Source: Amycolatopsis acidiphila (lineage in GTDB: Bacteria > Actinomycetota > Actinomycetes > Mycobacteriales > Pseudonocardiaceae). From it: a stretch of 64,000 bases of DNA. A program made the position numbers and the translations under genes. Below are positions 10,539 to 18,546 of this stretch, one piece after another. The notes below the pieces were generated by a model. That model ran no database searches, was not told the DNA's origin, and saw nothing but the letters and a program-made list of their open reading frames with translations. Positions within the stretch are counted from its first letter, which is position 1, and the number at the start of each line of letters is the position of its first letter. Where the stretch lies: assembly GCF_021391495.1 (NCBI RefSeq), contig NZ_CP090063.1, positions 496,001-560,000 on the forward strand, written 5' to 3'.

Positions 10539-11189
10539 GTGCACGTTCGGGTCATCGTGCGCGTTGATATCTGGTCCGATGTGGTCTGCCCGTGGTGTTA
10601 CCTGGGCAAGCGGCGCTTCGAGCGTGCGCTCGCGGAGTTCGATCGCCGGGACGAGGTCGAGGTCGTGTACCGGTCGTTCGAACTCGATCCTCGGATGCCC
10701 CGCGGTGAGGGCCGGCCGAAAGTGCCACTGCTCGCGGCGAAGCTCGGCAGGAGCGAAGCCGATGTCCGCGAGATGGAAGCGCAGCTCGAGAAGGTCGCTG
10801 CTCAGGACGGCCTCGAGTACAACCTCGAAGGAGGTCTGATCGGGAACACCTTTGACGCTCATCGTGTGCTGCACCTCGCGAAGGAGTGCGGCATGCAGGC
10901 GGCGGTGACCGAGCGGTTCTTCCAGGCGTACTTCACCGAGCGGCGGTCACTGTTCGACGAGGACTCGCTGACGGAGATCGCGGTCGACGCGGGCTTGGAC
11001 GGTGAGGACGTGCGTCGTGTCCTGGAAGAGGGCACCTACGTCGACGACGTCCGTGCGGACATCGAGCAGGCACGTGCCTTGGGGGCGAACGGGGTGCCGT
11101 TCTTCGTGCTGGACGACCGGTACGGCGTATCGGGTGCCCAGTCGACGGAGACCTTCACGGCCGCGCTGACCAGGGCCTTCGAGAGCTAG
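10539..11189 (+). CDS. DsbA-family (FrnE-like) thiol oxidoreductase
   Basis: This 216-aa thioredoxin-fold protein has the active site VVCPWCYLGKRRFE (CPWC) near residues 17-20, and the family's late motif GANGVPFFVLDDRYGVSGAQ with the cis-Pro. Proteins of this DsbA/FrnE group are cytoplasmic and linked to polyketide tailoring or oxidative stress. No signal peptide is seen. The GTG at 10539 directly follows the tetR stop. A GTG at 10557 (VRVDIWSDVV) fits family starts slightly better, but neither has a strong ribosome binding site. It is probably co-transcribed with the hydrolase and tetR. The physiological partner is unknown. Confidence 0.87.
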   Translation: MHVRVIVRVDIWSDVVCPWCYLGKRRFERALAEFDRRDEVEVVYRSFELDPRMPRGEGRPKVPLLAAKLGRSEADVREMEAQLEKVAAQDGLEYNLEGGLIGNTFDAHRVLHLAKECGMQAAVTERFFQAYFTERRSLFDEDSLTEIAVDAGLDGEDVRRVLEEGTYVDDVRADIEQARALGANGVPFFVLDDRYGVSGAQSTETFTAALTRAFES

Positions 11190-11201
11190 GTCCGCCGGGA
11201 C

Positions 11202-12341
11202 TCAGCTGGCCGGACCCTTGCCGAAGTAAGTCGTGCAGACGCCGTTCTCGTAGTCGGCGGCGATCTCCAGCACGTTCCGGCCGCCGTCGACCGGCAGCAG
11301 CGTCGAGCTGTAGTTCGGGCAGAAGTCGTTGTAGGCGGAGGGGACCTGCACCGGAGCCGGGAGCTCATACCAAAGCCCCGTTCCGAAGTTGTCGTTGGCG
11401 AGCAGGACCTGGCCGTTCGACGAGAGCGGCGTGCCCTTGGTGTTCGTGTAGATCTGCCCGACCATCAGCAGGCGGGTTCCGTTGGCGCCGCCCGGGAACA
11501 GGGTCACAGTCTGCGCGTGCTGGAAGTAGTTGCCATTGGCCGTCACGACACGCGTTCCCGGCGCGCCGGGGTCGCCGAAGTTCGCGCCATCGGAGGAGAT
11601 CTTGAAGTAGGGATTGCAGTACAGCTCGCCGTAGTTGCAGATCTCGTACCCGAAGTAATAGCTGCCGTTGGGCAGCTGCCGTACCAGGGGCATCCCCGGT
11701 CGCACTCGGTCGGGCGGGATCGCGAGGGTGCTCTGCTTGGTCCCCCAGTTGATCCCGTCGGTGGAACCGACGCGGTTGAGCACCTGGGAATAACGAGGGG
11801 CCTCGGTCTCGTCGGCGAAGTGCAACCACAGGGTGCCGCCTGCGTCCACGTCGAACTCCGGCTCCCATACGCCGTCATGGTTGTGGGAGCGGGCGGCCTC
11901 GGAGAGGAACGACCAGTGGCGGCCACCGTCGTGGCTCGCCCAGATCTTGATCGCCATCCGCCGTTCCGCGCCGGCGTCCTGCCCGTAGCTCGCGGCCCAG
12001 AGCAGCGTGCCTGCGCTGAGGTCACCGACTCTTCTCGGGAGCTCGAACAGAGTGCCACAGCACTCACCCTGCGTGTCCTCGGAGTCGCGGATCTGGCCGA
12101 TCTCGCGGAAGGTCGCGCCCTCGTCCGTGCTCTCGAAAACGGGCGCGAACGGCCCGTTGTTGTCCCACCCGCTCACCGCAGCGACGATGCGTCCTTTGTA
12201 GGCGCTGTGCTCCAGCCGCACGAGCCGGGGATACGACCCGACGGCAAGGCGCTGCCGGCCCGCCGCCCGCGCAGGCGGGGCCATTCCGGCCACCAGCAAC
12301 GCAGCCAGCAACAGCACGGCACACTTCCGCCCACGGCGCAT
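11202..12341 (-). CDS. Secreted sialidase-like (BNR repeat) protein
   Basis: This 379-aa exported protein has a clear signal peptide (MRRGRKCAVLLLAALLVAGM, cleavage near ARAA). The mature part is a six-bladed propeller with Asp-box repeats: FESTDEGATFREIG and WASHDGGRHWSFLS match S-x-D-x-G-x-T/H-W/F. EPEFDVDAGGTLWLHFADE and GRNVLEIAADYENG resemble propeller glycosidases of the sialidase superfamily. Paired cysteines (ECCG, CNYGELYCNPY, DFCPNYSS) fit an extracellular, disulfide-bonded protein. It could be an exo-sialidase or an arabinanase-like enzyme; the catalytic Arg triad cannot be assigned with confidence. It is convergent with the DsbA gene. Confidence 0.78.
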   Translation of the reverse strand: MRRGRKCAVLLLAALLVAGMAPPARAAGRQRLAVGSYPRLVRLEHSAYKGRIVAAVSGWDNNGPFAPVFESTDEGATFREIGQIRDSEDTQGECCGTLFELPRRVGDLSAGTLLWAASYGQDAGAERRMAIKIWASHDGGRHWSFLSEAARSHNHDGVWEPEFDVDAGGTLWLHFADETEAPRYSQVLNRVGSTDGINWGTKQSTLAIPPDRVRPGMPLVRQLPNGSYYFGYEICNYGELYCNPYFKISSDGANFGDPGAPGTRVVTANGNYFQHAQTVTLFPGGANGTRLLMVGQIYTNTKGTPLSSNGQVLLANDNFGTGLWYELPAPVQVPSAYNDFCPNYSSTLLPVDGGRNVLEIAADYENGVCTTYFGKGPAS

Positions 12342-12440
12342 TCGCGGTTCCTCTCACGCTGAGTGCTGGAATTACACCACGCCGTAATCGTTTGGTCGCC
12401 TTATGACGCGGGCGGTTCGAAACTCTCCGCGGCTACGAGT

Positions 12441-12506
12441 TCACGCGGGATGATGGCGTAGCCCGCTCAGCATCATCTCGATCAGCCGGCCTGCCTGTTC
12501 GTGATC
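12441..12506 (-). pseudogene. C-terminal remnant of a TetR-type regulator
   Basis: On the minus strand, reading to a TGA at 12443-12441, the frame encodes DHEQAGRLIEMMLSGLRHHP-A. This resembles the last helix and tail of many TetR-family proteins (pattern R-L-x-E-x-x-L-x-G-L near the C-terminus). Upstream of about 12503 the similarity ends exactly where the SDR fragment on the other strand begins. I infer that a divergent tetR/SDR pair lost the intervening DNA. Confidence is limited by the short length. Confidence 0.45.
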
Positions 12507-12822
12507 ACTGACGGTGCTTCAGGTATCGGCGTCGAGACCGCAGATGCGCTCGTGGCTGGGCTGCAGCGCCACCAAGAGGCGAGCACGACGCTGGAGATCC
12601 AGCAGATCTTCGACAACTACCCCTTGAAGTCCGTCGAGCAGCGCGTGGCGACCTCGTTCTGCCCGCCGCGTCTCCGGTGTCACCGGACGCCAATTCGAGG
12701 ACTGCGCCAAGGCGGTCAGGACCACCGATCCTGACCAGGAAGACGGCGTCTGCCCGCATGCCCTGGACCCGGCCGCGGCCGAGCGGTTCCGGGAGCTCTC
12801 CCTGGAGCCGATCAAGGCGTGA
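12501..12822 (+). pseudogene. Short-chain dehydrogenase pseudogene (internal deletion plus frameshift)
   Basis: The left part reads VITDGASGIGVETADAL, the Rossmann TGxxxGIG region of an SDR with Gly replaced by Asp. It then jumps to material resembling the C-terminal half (VEQRVATSF), then shifts frame. The tail, read in another frame, is GVTGRQFEDCAKAV followed by YALDP-like HALDPAAAERFRELSLEPI and a stop at 12820-12822. This is the usual ending of retinol-dehydrogenase-like SDRs (G-x-Y/Q-F-E-D-C ... A-x-D-P). About 200 residues of the middle are missing. It lies between the sialidase and YajQ genes and is presumably non-functional. Confidence 0.62.
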
Positions 12823-12831
12823 ACCAGCAGG

Positions 12832-13323
12832 TCAGCGGTAGTTCGTGAACTGCAGCGCGATGTCGAAGTCCTTGCCCTTGAGCAGGGCGATGACGTCCTG
12901 CAGGTGGTCCTTCTTCTTACCGGAGACGCGCAGCTGGTCGCCCTGGATCTGGGCCTGGACACCCTTCGGGCCCTCGTCGCGGATGTACTTCGCGATCTGC
13001 TTGGCCTTGTCCGAGGCGATGCCCTGGATGATCTTGCCGTTGACCTTGTAGATCTTGCCGGACACCGCGGGCTCGTCGGCCTCGAAGGCCTTCAGCGAGA
13101 TGCCCCGTTTGATCAGCTTCTCCTTGAAGACCTCGACCGCCGCGAGCGCGCGCTCCTCGGTCTCGGCCTCGATGTTGATCGCCTCCTCGCCCGACCAGGC
13201 GACCTTCGCGTTGACACCCCGGAAGTCGAACCGGGTGGACAACTCCTTGGCCGCCTGGTTCAGGGCGTTGTCCACCTCCTGGCGATCGACCTTGCTCACC
13301 ACGTCGAAAGACGGATCCGCCAC
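12832..13323 (-). CDS. YajQ-family nucleotide-binding protein (DUF520)
   Basis: This 163-aa cytoplasmic protein starts [20 protein letters not shown], includes the hallmark STRFDFRG, and ends [14 protein letters not shown], all diagnostic of YajQ/DUF520. Family members fold as two ferredoxin-like domains and bind nucleotides; a cyclic di-GMP-binding member is known in Xanthomonas. Whether this one binds c-di-GMP is not visible. The length is standard and no disruptions are seen. It is divergent from the tRNA-Tyr gene and lies just outside the integrated element. Confidence 0.95.
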   Translation of the reverse strand: MADPSFDVVSKVDRQEVDNALNQAAKELSTRFDFRGVNAKVAWSGEEAINIEAETEERALAAVEVFKEKLIKRGISLKAFEADEPAVSGKIYKVNGKIIQGIASDKAKQIAKYIRDEGPKGVQAQIQGDQLRVSGKKKDHLQDVIALLKGKDFDIALQFTNYR

Positions 13324-13446
13324 GTGTCCCTACCTCGTACGTTCGCGTTGTCGGCTGAACCACACCATAGCGCCGTCGCTCCCCCCGGTTGTCTCCGCCG
13401 TCGGCCCGTTCGGTACGCTGTCTCTCGGCTGGTTCACCCCGGCCAC

Positions 13447-13528
13447 GGCGGGTTGCCCGAGCGGCCAAAGGGATCTGACTGTAAATCAGACGGCTATGCC
13501 TACGGGGGTTCGAATCCCTCACCCGCCA
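13447..13528 (+). tRNA. tRNA-Tyr (GTA), hybrid gene at the AICE left end
   Basis: The acceptor stem pairs GGCGGGT with ACCCGCC. The anticodon stem-loop is TCTGA-CTGTAAA-TCAGA with anticodon GTA, and a long variable arm fits tRNA-Tyr. The T-arm is GGGGG-TTCGAAT-CCCTC with one G-T pair, and the discriminator is A at 13528. CCA is not encoded immediately. The 3' half from 13479 is part of a repeat found again at 32334, so this tRNA is a fusion of the chromosomal 5' half with a 3' half supplied by the integrated element. It should be functional because all stems still pair. Confidence 0.93.
13479..13494 (+). other. attL core (anticodon loop identity block)
   Basis: CTGTAAATCAGACGGC is identical to the copy at 32334. 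It covers the tRNA anticodon loop and the 3' side of its stem, the usual crossover place for tRNA-targeting actinobacterial tyrosine integrases. The integrase gene is 2 kb away and points toward it. Confidence 0.8.
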
Positions 13529-13538
13529 CACCAGCCCA

Positions 13539-13578
13539 ATCACCCCCGTGACCTGCGGAAGCAGGACACGGGGGTGAT
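13539..13578 (+). terminator. tRNA-Tyr terminator hairpin (element-borne copy)
   Basis: ATCACCCCCGTG at 13539-13550 pairs perfectly with CACGGGGGTGAT at 13567-13578. An inner CCTGC/GCAGG stem caps a GGAA tetraloop, and CTTGTC follows. A near-identical hairpin sits at 32394-32433, so the terminator is part of the duplicated att segment. Confidence 0.85.
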
Positions 13579-13770
13579 CTTGTCTTGTCCGGCTTCGTCC
13601 GGCAAGGTCCGTGTCATGGTGGGTGCTCGCGGCAAATCCGCGGCAACGGCCTTGGTCAGGATTGAGCTCAAGGCGCTAGGCCATCCGAGTGGTCGCCGTT
13701 GAACGTTGTTACGTCTGGACCTCCGACATCGACTACTTAGCGTGTTCTGATCAACACCACAAGGAGGTCG

Positions 13771-14895
13771 ATGTTGTCCTCTGTCCGCGCGCACTATGTT
13801 CCGATCTTGGTGACGAAGCGAGGCGAACTCGGTGCTATTAACGATCTACCGCCCGAAACCAAAGATAGGTTCACGCCTCTCTTTGTTGCCCATCCTGTCG
13901 ATTGGAACTATGAGACGGATGCTCCTGCCAAATCGGTTGTCGAGCATGTTCGCGGCCTCGGCCAAAAGCTGGCCAGGGTCTTCGAGTCTAGGAGGGCCTA
14001 TTTTGATCCTGCTCTTCTCGTCGAGGATGCCGAATGGGAGGAGGCACAGTCGCATCCGCTCGTTACGGTAATTGACGAAGCGGCGGATAATGGTTTGCAG
14101 CTTGTCCCCGTCGTCGCGCCTGGGCGGCACCCGAGCTACAATCAAGCGCTCACGCAGGTACACCAGTCGCGTGGCCTCGGCGTGTGCGTCAGGTTGTCAC
14201 CGATCCACTGGCCTGCAAACCCGCCGGCCATTTCTGAGCTTGAGAAGCTGCTGGCGGACCTCAGCTTGGAGCCAGGGCAGGTTGATCTCGTCTTGGACGC
14301 GGGAGGCGACGTTGAAAACGAAGCTGTCAGGGCTCTGGCTTTCGCCGCCTTGTCCAACCTGCCGTTCGCCCAGGATTGGCGTTCCCTCGTGCTCTCGGGT
14401 GGACCTTTCCCCAAGGATTTAAGCGCCTTTTCGCGCAACACTGTTAGTCGTATTCCTCGCCTTGAGTGGGACCTATGGCGAGATATTGAGAACGAGGCTC
14501 GCATCGAAGGATGGCGTCTACCCGACTTCGGAGACTACGGTGTGGCGCATCCGGATCCTCGTGTCATGGTTGACCCGCGGTTCCTGAGCATAAGCGCAGC
14601 CATTCGCTACACGGCTTCTTCGCATTGGCTCGCCGCCAAAGGTGAGCTTTTCAAGGGTAGGGGCGGCTCGGGAAGTGGCGGAGACGCAATCGTTCCCGTT
14701 GCGCAGATGATCTGCGAGGCATCGGAGTACTGCGGACCAAGTTACTCAGTGGGGGACGCCTGGATTTCCGACGTAGCTCACGGATTGACTTCCGGTGGAA
14801 ATCCTGAAAAATGGCGCCGAATCGCTACAAATCACCATCTCGTATTCGTCACCGAGACTCTCGCCAATTCTGGCGAGACTTCAGTCTTGACCTGA
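13771..14895 (+). CDS. Beta family protein (Pfam Beta_protein-like), AICE cargo
   Basis: This 374-aa protein begins MLSSVRAHYVPILVTKRGEL, and RFTPLFVAHPVDW follows. This matches the opening of the beta-protein family named after a phage T4 protein (Y-x-P-I-L-x-x-K-x-G-E-L, then P-L-F). AAGGAGG stands four bases before the ATG. A central repeat of short beta/alpha elements (DLVLDAGGDVENEAVRAL; WRSLVLSGGPFPKDL) suggests a barrel-like fold; no catalytic motif is obvious. Codon use includes many A/T-ending codons (GTT, GAT, TCT), unlike the host genes. Its 3' end overlaps the convergent sce7726-type gene by 47 bases. Family members sit in defence-like gene neighbourhoods; a role in phage defence is inference. 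Confidence 0.75.
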   Translation: MLSSVRAHYVPILVTKRGELGAINDLPPETKDRFTPLFVAHPVDWNYETDAPAKSVVEHVRGLGQKLARVFESRRAYFDPALLVEDAEWEEAQSHPLVTVIDEAADNGLQLVPVVAPGRHPSYNQALTQVHQSRGLGVCVRLSPIHWPANPPAISELEKLLADLSLEPGQVDLVLDAGGDVENEAVRALAFAALSNLPFAQDWRSLVLSGGPFPKDLSAFSRNTVSRIPRLEWDLWRDIENEARIEGWRLPDFGDYGVAHPDPRVMVDPRFLSISAAIRYTASSHWLAAKGELFKGRGGSGSGGDAIVPVAQMICEASEYCGPSYSVGDAWISDVAHGLTSGGNPEKWRRIATNHHLVFVTETLANSGETSVLT

Positions 14896-15415
14896 CGGAA
14901 TCTTGAAGTTCGTCGAGGGGAACACTATCAGCCAGCCGTTGCCAGATAAGGCGTCGGGGTTTAGTTCGAACTCCTCGGTCCAGTCCGCGCTGGCTCAGTT
15001 CTTCTAGTGCTTCGTCGCGCCAGAGGAGTTGAGCCAGGCGGAATGGGTTAACCGATTCGTTTCGTCGACCTTCCCTTGTCAGTTGGAGCGTGACCCCTTC
15101 AACTCCGTTGCTCCGTGCTATGTATACATGCCACCAGTCGGGCAGTAGATTGAAAGCATGCTCGTGGTGTTTTTCGGCAACAACAAGAGCAGCGTAGTCA
15201 AAAACTTGCGAGTATACGTCAACCTGTGTTGGTAGGCGGCGAAGATTGTCACGTAAACTCTTGATCTCGTAACCCCATAACGCGCCGTTGATAGCCGCCA
15301 CGTCTACGCGCACGAGACCAGCGAGATCGAACTCGTTGATGAAGAGCGTGTCGCTCTCGGGGTGCCAAATCTTCAGGTCACGAATGAGTTGCTGGCGGAC
15401 ATCGTAGTCGCGCAT
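14849..15415 (-). CDS. sce7726 family protein, PD-(D/E)xK nuclease-like, AICE cargo
   Basis: I start it at the ATG at 15415 (MRDYDVRQQLIRDLKIW) with GGAG five bases upstream, giving 188 aa; a longer frame to 15559 adds atypical sequence. The core reads ARVDVAAINGALWGYEIKS-like: RVDVAAING then GYEIKSLRDNLRRLPTQVDV. The D...E-x-K spacing is a PD-(D/E)xK nuclease pattern, followed by a Y..VFDYAALVVAEKH strand and a LLPDWWHVYIA segment, the consensus layout of sce7726 proteins. It is convergent with, and overlaps, the beta protein gene. Its low GC content marks it as cargo. As far as I know, sce7726 proteins lack an established function; nuclease activity is inferred from the motif. Confidence 0.78.
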   Translation of the reverse strand: MRDYDVRQQLIRDLKIWHPESDTLFINEFDLAGLVRVDVAAINGALWGYEIKSLRDNLRRLPTQVDVYSQVFDYAALVVAEKHHEHAFNLLPDWWHVYIARSNGVEGVTLQLTREGRRNESVNPFRLAQLLWRDEALEELSQRGLDRGVRTKPRRLIWQRLADSVPLDELQDSVRSRLKSRQNWRESR

Positions 15416-15560
15416 TGCATCTCCAATCGCTAACTCCTGCAGCTTGGTCGAACTGAACCTTAGTCGGGAACGCTGTGTGGCGCTCGTCACGCGAGTGGTT
15501 CCAAGCCTCAAACGGCGCTCGTTCGCACGCGTCCCTCTGCATGTGATCACGGCTAGCACG

Positions 15561-16958
15561 TCACCAACCGCTCAGGGCCCGTTCTGCCCGTTCCCGTGCC
15601 GCCTTCTCGCCTCCATCGAGACACTTGGCGTAGACCCGGAGCAGCACGGCCAGACTGTGCCCAGCCCACTTGGCCACCCGCGTGGGCTCGACGCCCCCGG
15701 TCAGCCAGGTTGAGACGCAGGCGTGCCGGAGGTCGTACGGGCGCTTGGCCAACGGGCTTGCCGCCACCTCTGGCGTAAACACAATCTCCCGGGTCTTCGC
15801 CCACACCCGGCCGTAGGTGGTGCTTCCGATCCGGCCTCCATCGCGAGCGCCGCGGAACAGTCGGCCGTCGCGGGCTGTGCCGAACCGCTGCAGGTGCTCG
15901 TGTAGGAGCTTGGTGAGTACCGGCGGGCAGGGGACGATCCGTACAGCCTTGTCCGCCCGGTGCTTCAGGGACCGCTCCTCGCTTGCTTCGCCCGTGTCGG
16001 TCCACTGCTCGCCGATCTCTGGCCGCGCCCCGCGGAGCATGAGGTCTCCCCAACCGTACTCATACTCGCCCGTCTCGGCGTTGAGTTGCGGTTGCGGTAT
16101 GGCGATGTCGTTGCGTCGGAGGCTGGCACCTTCCTCGGGGCGTAGCGCGGCGTAGTACATGAGTCCGAAGAACGCGAGGAGTGGTGGCCCAGGCTTGCCG
16201 ACCGTTGACACGGCGTCGAGGAGGGTGCGTGCCTGAATCGGGTTGACCACCGACCGCGGATCGACCTCGGTCACTTCGTAGGTCCGCTTCTTGGTTTTGA
16301 CCTCGTGCAGGGGGTTGCTCTCCAACGGCGTCTTCTCGACCGCGAAGTCGAGGAGGCCGCTGAGCGTGACGCGACGAAGTCGACCAGTGTTGGAGGCTGC
16401 GCGCGCTCCGTCGAGGTTGCGGTCCAGCTCGTGCAACACGGCACGCAGTTGGTCCGGCTTGGCCAGGTCCGTCACGTCTCGGCTCTTCCGCGCGACGGCC
16501 TGAATGGCGTCCGTGATGCTCTCGGGATGCGGTCCGGACCTGTGCTTCGTGTTGAAGGCGATCATGAGCGCCTTCCGCGTCGTCTTCCCCTCGGGAAGAG
16601 ACGCGTTGTCTCGCAGCATCGCGAGGACGATCCGCGTCAGCGACTCTGCCGTCGAGCTGCGATGGCGCGGGGATGAGTCCGGCCACTTCATGTCCGCGTA
16701 GGAGCATGCCAGCTCGAAAACCGTCATCGAGGGCTGCTCGCGTTTCTTGGATACGGGCAGGCCGCTCTCGACGTCGAACGCCTCGCCCTTCCGCGCCGCA
16801 GTGAGGAGTTCGGCCCGGAAACTGTCGGCGAGGGCCGAGGTTTGGAACGACTCCCCGAACTCCCGGCCAGCGGCGACCCATCGCACGCGGTAGGTCGTCT
16901 TGGTCTTCCCCTTGTGCTTCTTGACGGCCCAGATGCGGACGTTGTGCGTGGTGGTCAT
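15561..16958 (-). CDS. int: Tyrosine recombinase, AICE integrase
   Basis: This 465-aa integrase catalyses att recombination between the element and tRNA-Tyr. Start: the ATG at 16958, overlapping the excisionase stop (TGATG). The N-terminal arm-binding part is basic (VRIWAVKKHKGKTKTTYRVRW), then a core-binding SAM-like domain at about residues 60-190. The catalytic domain has Arg in ALRPEEGASLRR, Y-x-L-R-H in RPYDLRHACVSTWL, the late His in WAGHSLAVLLR and the nucleophile Tyr in RVYAKCLDGG. It is longer than phage integrases but normal for pSAM2/SLP1-type enzymes. It is adjacent to the sce7726 cargo, whose start lies 146 bases further toward attL. Confidence 0.93.
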   Translation of the reverse strand: MTTTHNVRIWAVKKHKGKTKTTYRVRWVAAGREFGESFQTSALADSFRAELLTAARKGEAFDVESGLPVSKKREQPSMTVFELACSYADMKWPDSSPRHRSSTAESLTRIVLAMLRDNASLPEGKTTRKALMIAFNTKHRSGPHPESITDAIQAVARKSRDVTDLAKPDQLRAVLHELDRNLDGARAASNTGRLRRVTLSGLLDFAVEKTPLESNPLHEVKTKKRTYEVTEVDPRSVVNPIQARTLLDAVSTVGKPGPPLLAFFGLMYYAALRPEEGASLRRNDIAIPQPQLNAETGEYEYGWGDLMLRGARPEIGEQWTDTGEASEERSLKHRADKAVRIVPCPPVLTKLLHEHLQRFGTARDGRLFRGARDGGRIGSTTYGRVWAKTREIVFTPEVAASPLAKRPYDLRHACVSTWLTGGVEPTRVAKWAGHSLAVLLRVYAKCLDGGEKAARERAERALSGW

Positions 16959-17146
16959 CAGGCAGCCACCTCGCGCGACTCGAGCCAGCGTTCGAAGTCG
17001 GTGCGGCGAATGCGAATCTCCCCGTTCGGAAGCTTGATGCAACGTGGTGCGCGGCCCTTGGCGCACCAGTCGTAGAAGGTGGACTTGGCTACTTCGAGCT
17101 CCTCGCAAAGAGCCCGGATGGTGAGGTACTGGCGGGGCGAGCCCAT
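16958..17146 (-). CDS. xis: Excisionase-like MerR/HTH_17 protein
   Basis: Start at the ATG at 17146, giving 62 aa. The winged-helix DNA-binding domain reads YLTIRALCEELEVAKSTFYDW, then KGRAPRCIKLPNGEIRIRR, and RTDFERWLESREVAA ends it: the AlpA/Xis-type architecture found before integrases in AICEs. Its stop overlaps the integrase start in a TGATG, and GAGGTGG inside its last codons serves as the integrase ribosome binding site. It likely bends DNA at att to favour excision and may regulate int. The GTTACG array lies 95 bases upstream. Confidence 0.85.
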   Translation of the reverse strand: MGSPRQYLTIRALCEELEVAKSTFYDWCAKGRAPRCIKLPNGEIRIRRTDFERWLESREVAA

Positions 17147-17240
17147 GCGTGTGTGGTCCTCTCGGAGGCAGAACGAGTCGTGGCTGCGTCTGCGGGCACG
17201 GGGTCCTCCTTCGGGTGGGGCGGCTATCTCGTGCAACTGG

Positions 17241-17365
17241 CGTAACCGGCGTAACGGGCCTGGTCAGCGGGTTACGGCTGGTCCCCCGGTTACGGATGGA
17301 TCCGTAACCGGGCGTGCTGCCGTAACCGCCTGGCCTGCGGGGTTACGAGAGTTACGGCGGTTACG
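17241..17365. repeat. Mirror-symmetric array of nine CGTAAC/GTTACG hexamers
   Basis: CGTAAC begins at 17241, 17250, 17303 and 17321; its complement GTTACG begins at 17271, 17289, 17342, 17351 and 17360. The first eight have start spacings 9, 21, 18, 14, 18, 21, 9 and orientations F F R R F F R R, which is identical when read from the other strand. The centre near 17298 reads GTTACGGATGGATCCGTAAC. The spacers differ between arms while the hexamers and spacing are kept, so selection acts on the hexamers. It lies between the rep ATPase stop and xis. Candidate replication origin, or excisionase/replication-protein binding site. Confidence 0.85.
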
Positions 17366-18518
17366 TGGCAGAGCCGGGGTCGGCGGGTAGATAGCGTTTC
17401 CAGGCGTCCGCGAGGCCGGTCTCGCCGGCGGCGAGGTAACCGCGGGTGGGCTTGCCATCGGCCTTGTAGACAGTGGGCTTCACGCCGTAGCGGTCCAGCT
17501 CGCGAGCGAGCCGGCGCGCGTCGAGCGGCTTGCCGTAGAGGTTCGCCCAAGGAGCTTCTTCGTTGGCGTGGAGCGCTTCCAGGATTGCCGCCGTCGCGAG
17601 TCGGTCGGTGCCGCGCTCGATGTACAGGTCCCGGAGGTCGGCGAGCAGGCGGATGCCGAGGCTGCCTTTGTGCGGGTCGTTGTTGGCTACGAAGTGTGTG
17701 CAGGCGGCCCGCGCGGTCTCCGGCCAGTGTGCGCCGGCCGCATCGGCGATGGCGATCAGCGGTTCCCAGATCTCCGCTGACCGGTCGGTGACTCCTTCGG
17801 GCATGTCGGGTTCGGCGTCGTCGAGGTTGTCAGCGATGCTGTCCATCCACGCGGCGAGATTGTCCCGCAAGGGTTCGGCCTCGGTCTCGATCCGGCGGGT
17901 CTTGAATGGCTCGACCCGCTCATCGGGAGCGCGGCGTCGCATGTGGATGGTGATGGCGCGGGTGGTGATGGTGTCGGGCATGTGTCCGGCGATCCCTGCG
18001 AGCGCGACCGGGGCGTAGACGGCGAAGCGCTGCACATTCATCGCCTTTGCGTCGCCGACGCATCGGGCGATGGTCGCCGAGCGCTTGTAGCCGGCGTTGA
18101 GCATCGCGCGCAGGTCTTCGTAGTTGCCTCCGTTCTTCGGGTTGAAGATCGCGTCTACCTCGTCGAACAGGACCGTGATGGGAGCGGCGTTGACCATCCG
18201 GAACAGCGCAGCCGTGCTCGCCGAGATGGTCATCTCCGGGGCGTGCACGAGGTACTGGGCCACCTCCAGGACGCGGGTCTTACCGGAGCCGGGTTCGGCG
18301 CTGGACAGGATCAGCCGCGGGGTCACGTAGAAGTGCTCGGCTGCGTGCGTGTGGGCGTACCAGAGCGCGAGCGTGGGAACGCAGTGCCGGTCGGGGAAGG
18401 CGTTGAAGCGGGACACGAATCCTCCGATCTCGTCGAGGACAACGGCGCCGGTCGCGGCCGTGGCGCCAGGCGCGCGGGCGGCGGGCACGACCCGCAGTGG
18501 GCGGGCGTGAGAGGTCAT
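17361..18518 (-). CDS. DUF3631-type ATPase, probable AICE replication protein
   Basis: This 385-aa protein starts at the ATG at 18518 with AAAGGA upstream. It is a P-loop ATPase: ILSSAEPGSGKTRVLEVAQ is Walker A at about residue 85, and ITVLFDEVDAIF is Walker B. GYKRSATIARCV and VQRFAVYAPVALAGIAG belong to the DUF3631 helicase-like region, which is often fused to primase domains in actinobacterial plasmids. The C-terminal third is a DNA-binding-like winged helix (LDARRLARELDRYGVKP; DGKPTRGYLA). Its stop codon lies inside the GTTACG array. In AICEs this slot usually holds the replication initiator, so replication is the likely job; this is inference from context. Confidence 0.75.
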   Translation of the reverse strand: MTSHARPLRVVPAARAPGATAATGAVVLDEIGGFVSRFNAFPDRHCVPTLALWYAHTHAAEHFYVTPRLILSSAEPGSGKTRVLEVAQYLVHAPEMTISASTAALFRMVNAAPITVLFDEVDAIFNPKNGGNYEDLRAMLNAGYKRSATIARCVGDAKAMNVQRFAVYAPVALAGIAGHMPDTITTRAITIHMRRRAPDERVEPFKTRRIETEAEPLRDNLAAWMDSIADNLDDAEPDMPEGVTDRSAEIWEPLIAIADAAGAHWPETARAACTHFVANNDPHKGSLGIRLLADLRDLYIERGTDRLATAAILEALHANEEAPWANLYGKPLDARRLARELDRYGVKPTVYKADGKPTRGYLAAGETGLADAWKRYLPADPGSAT

Positions 18519-18546
18519 CGGCACGTCCTTTCCGTGGCGACGCCGC

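Noticed and set aside
12505..12962. Minus-strand frames over the SDR remnant
   Set aside because: They are Arg/Ser-rich shadows; the plus-strand reading gives recognisable SDR motifs.
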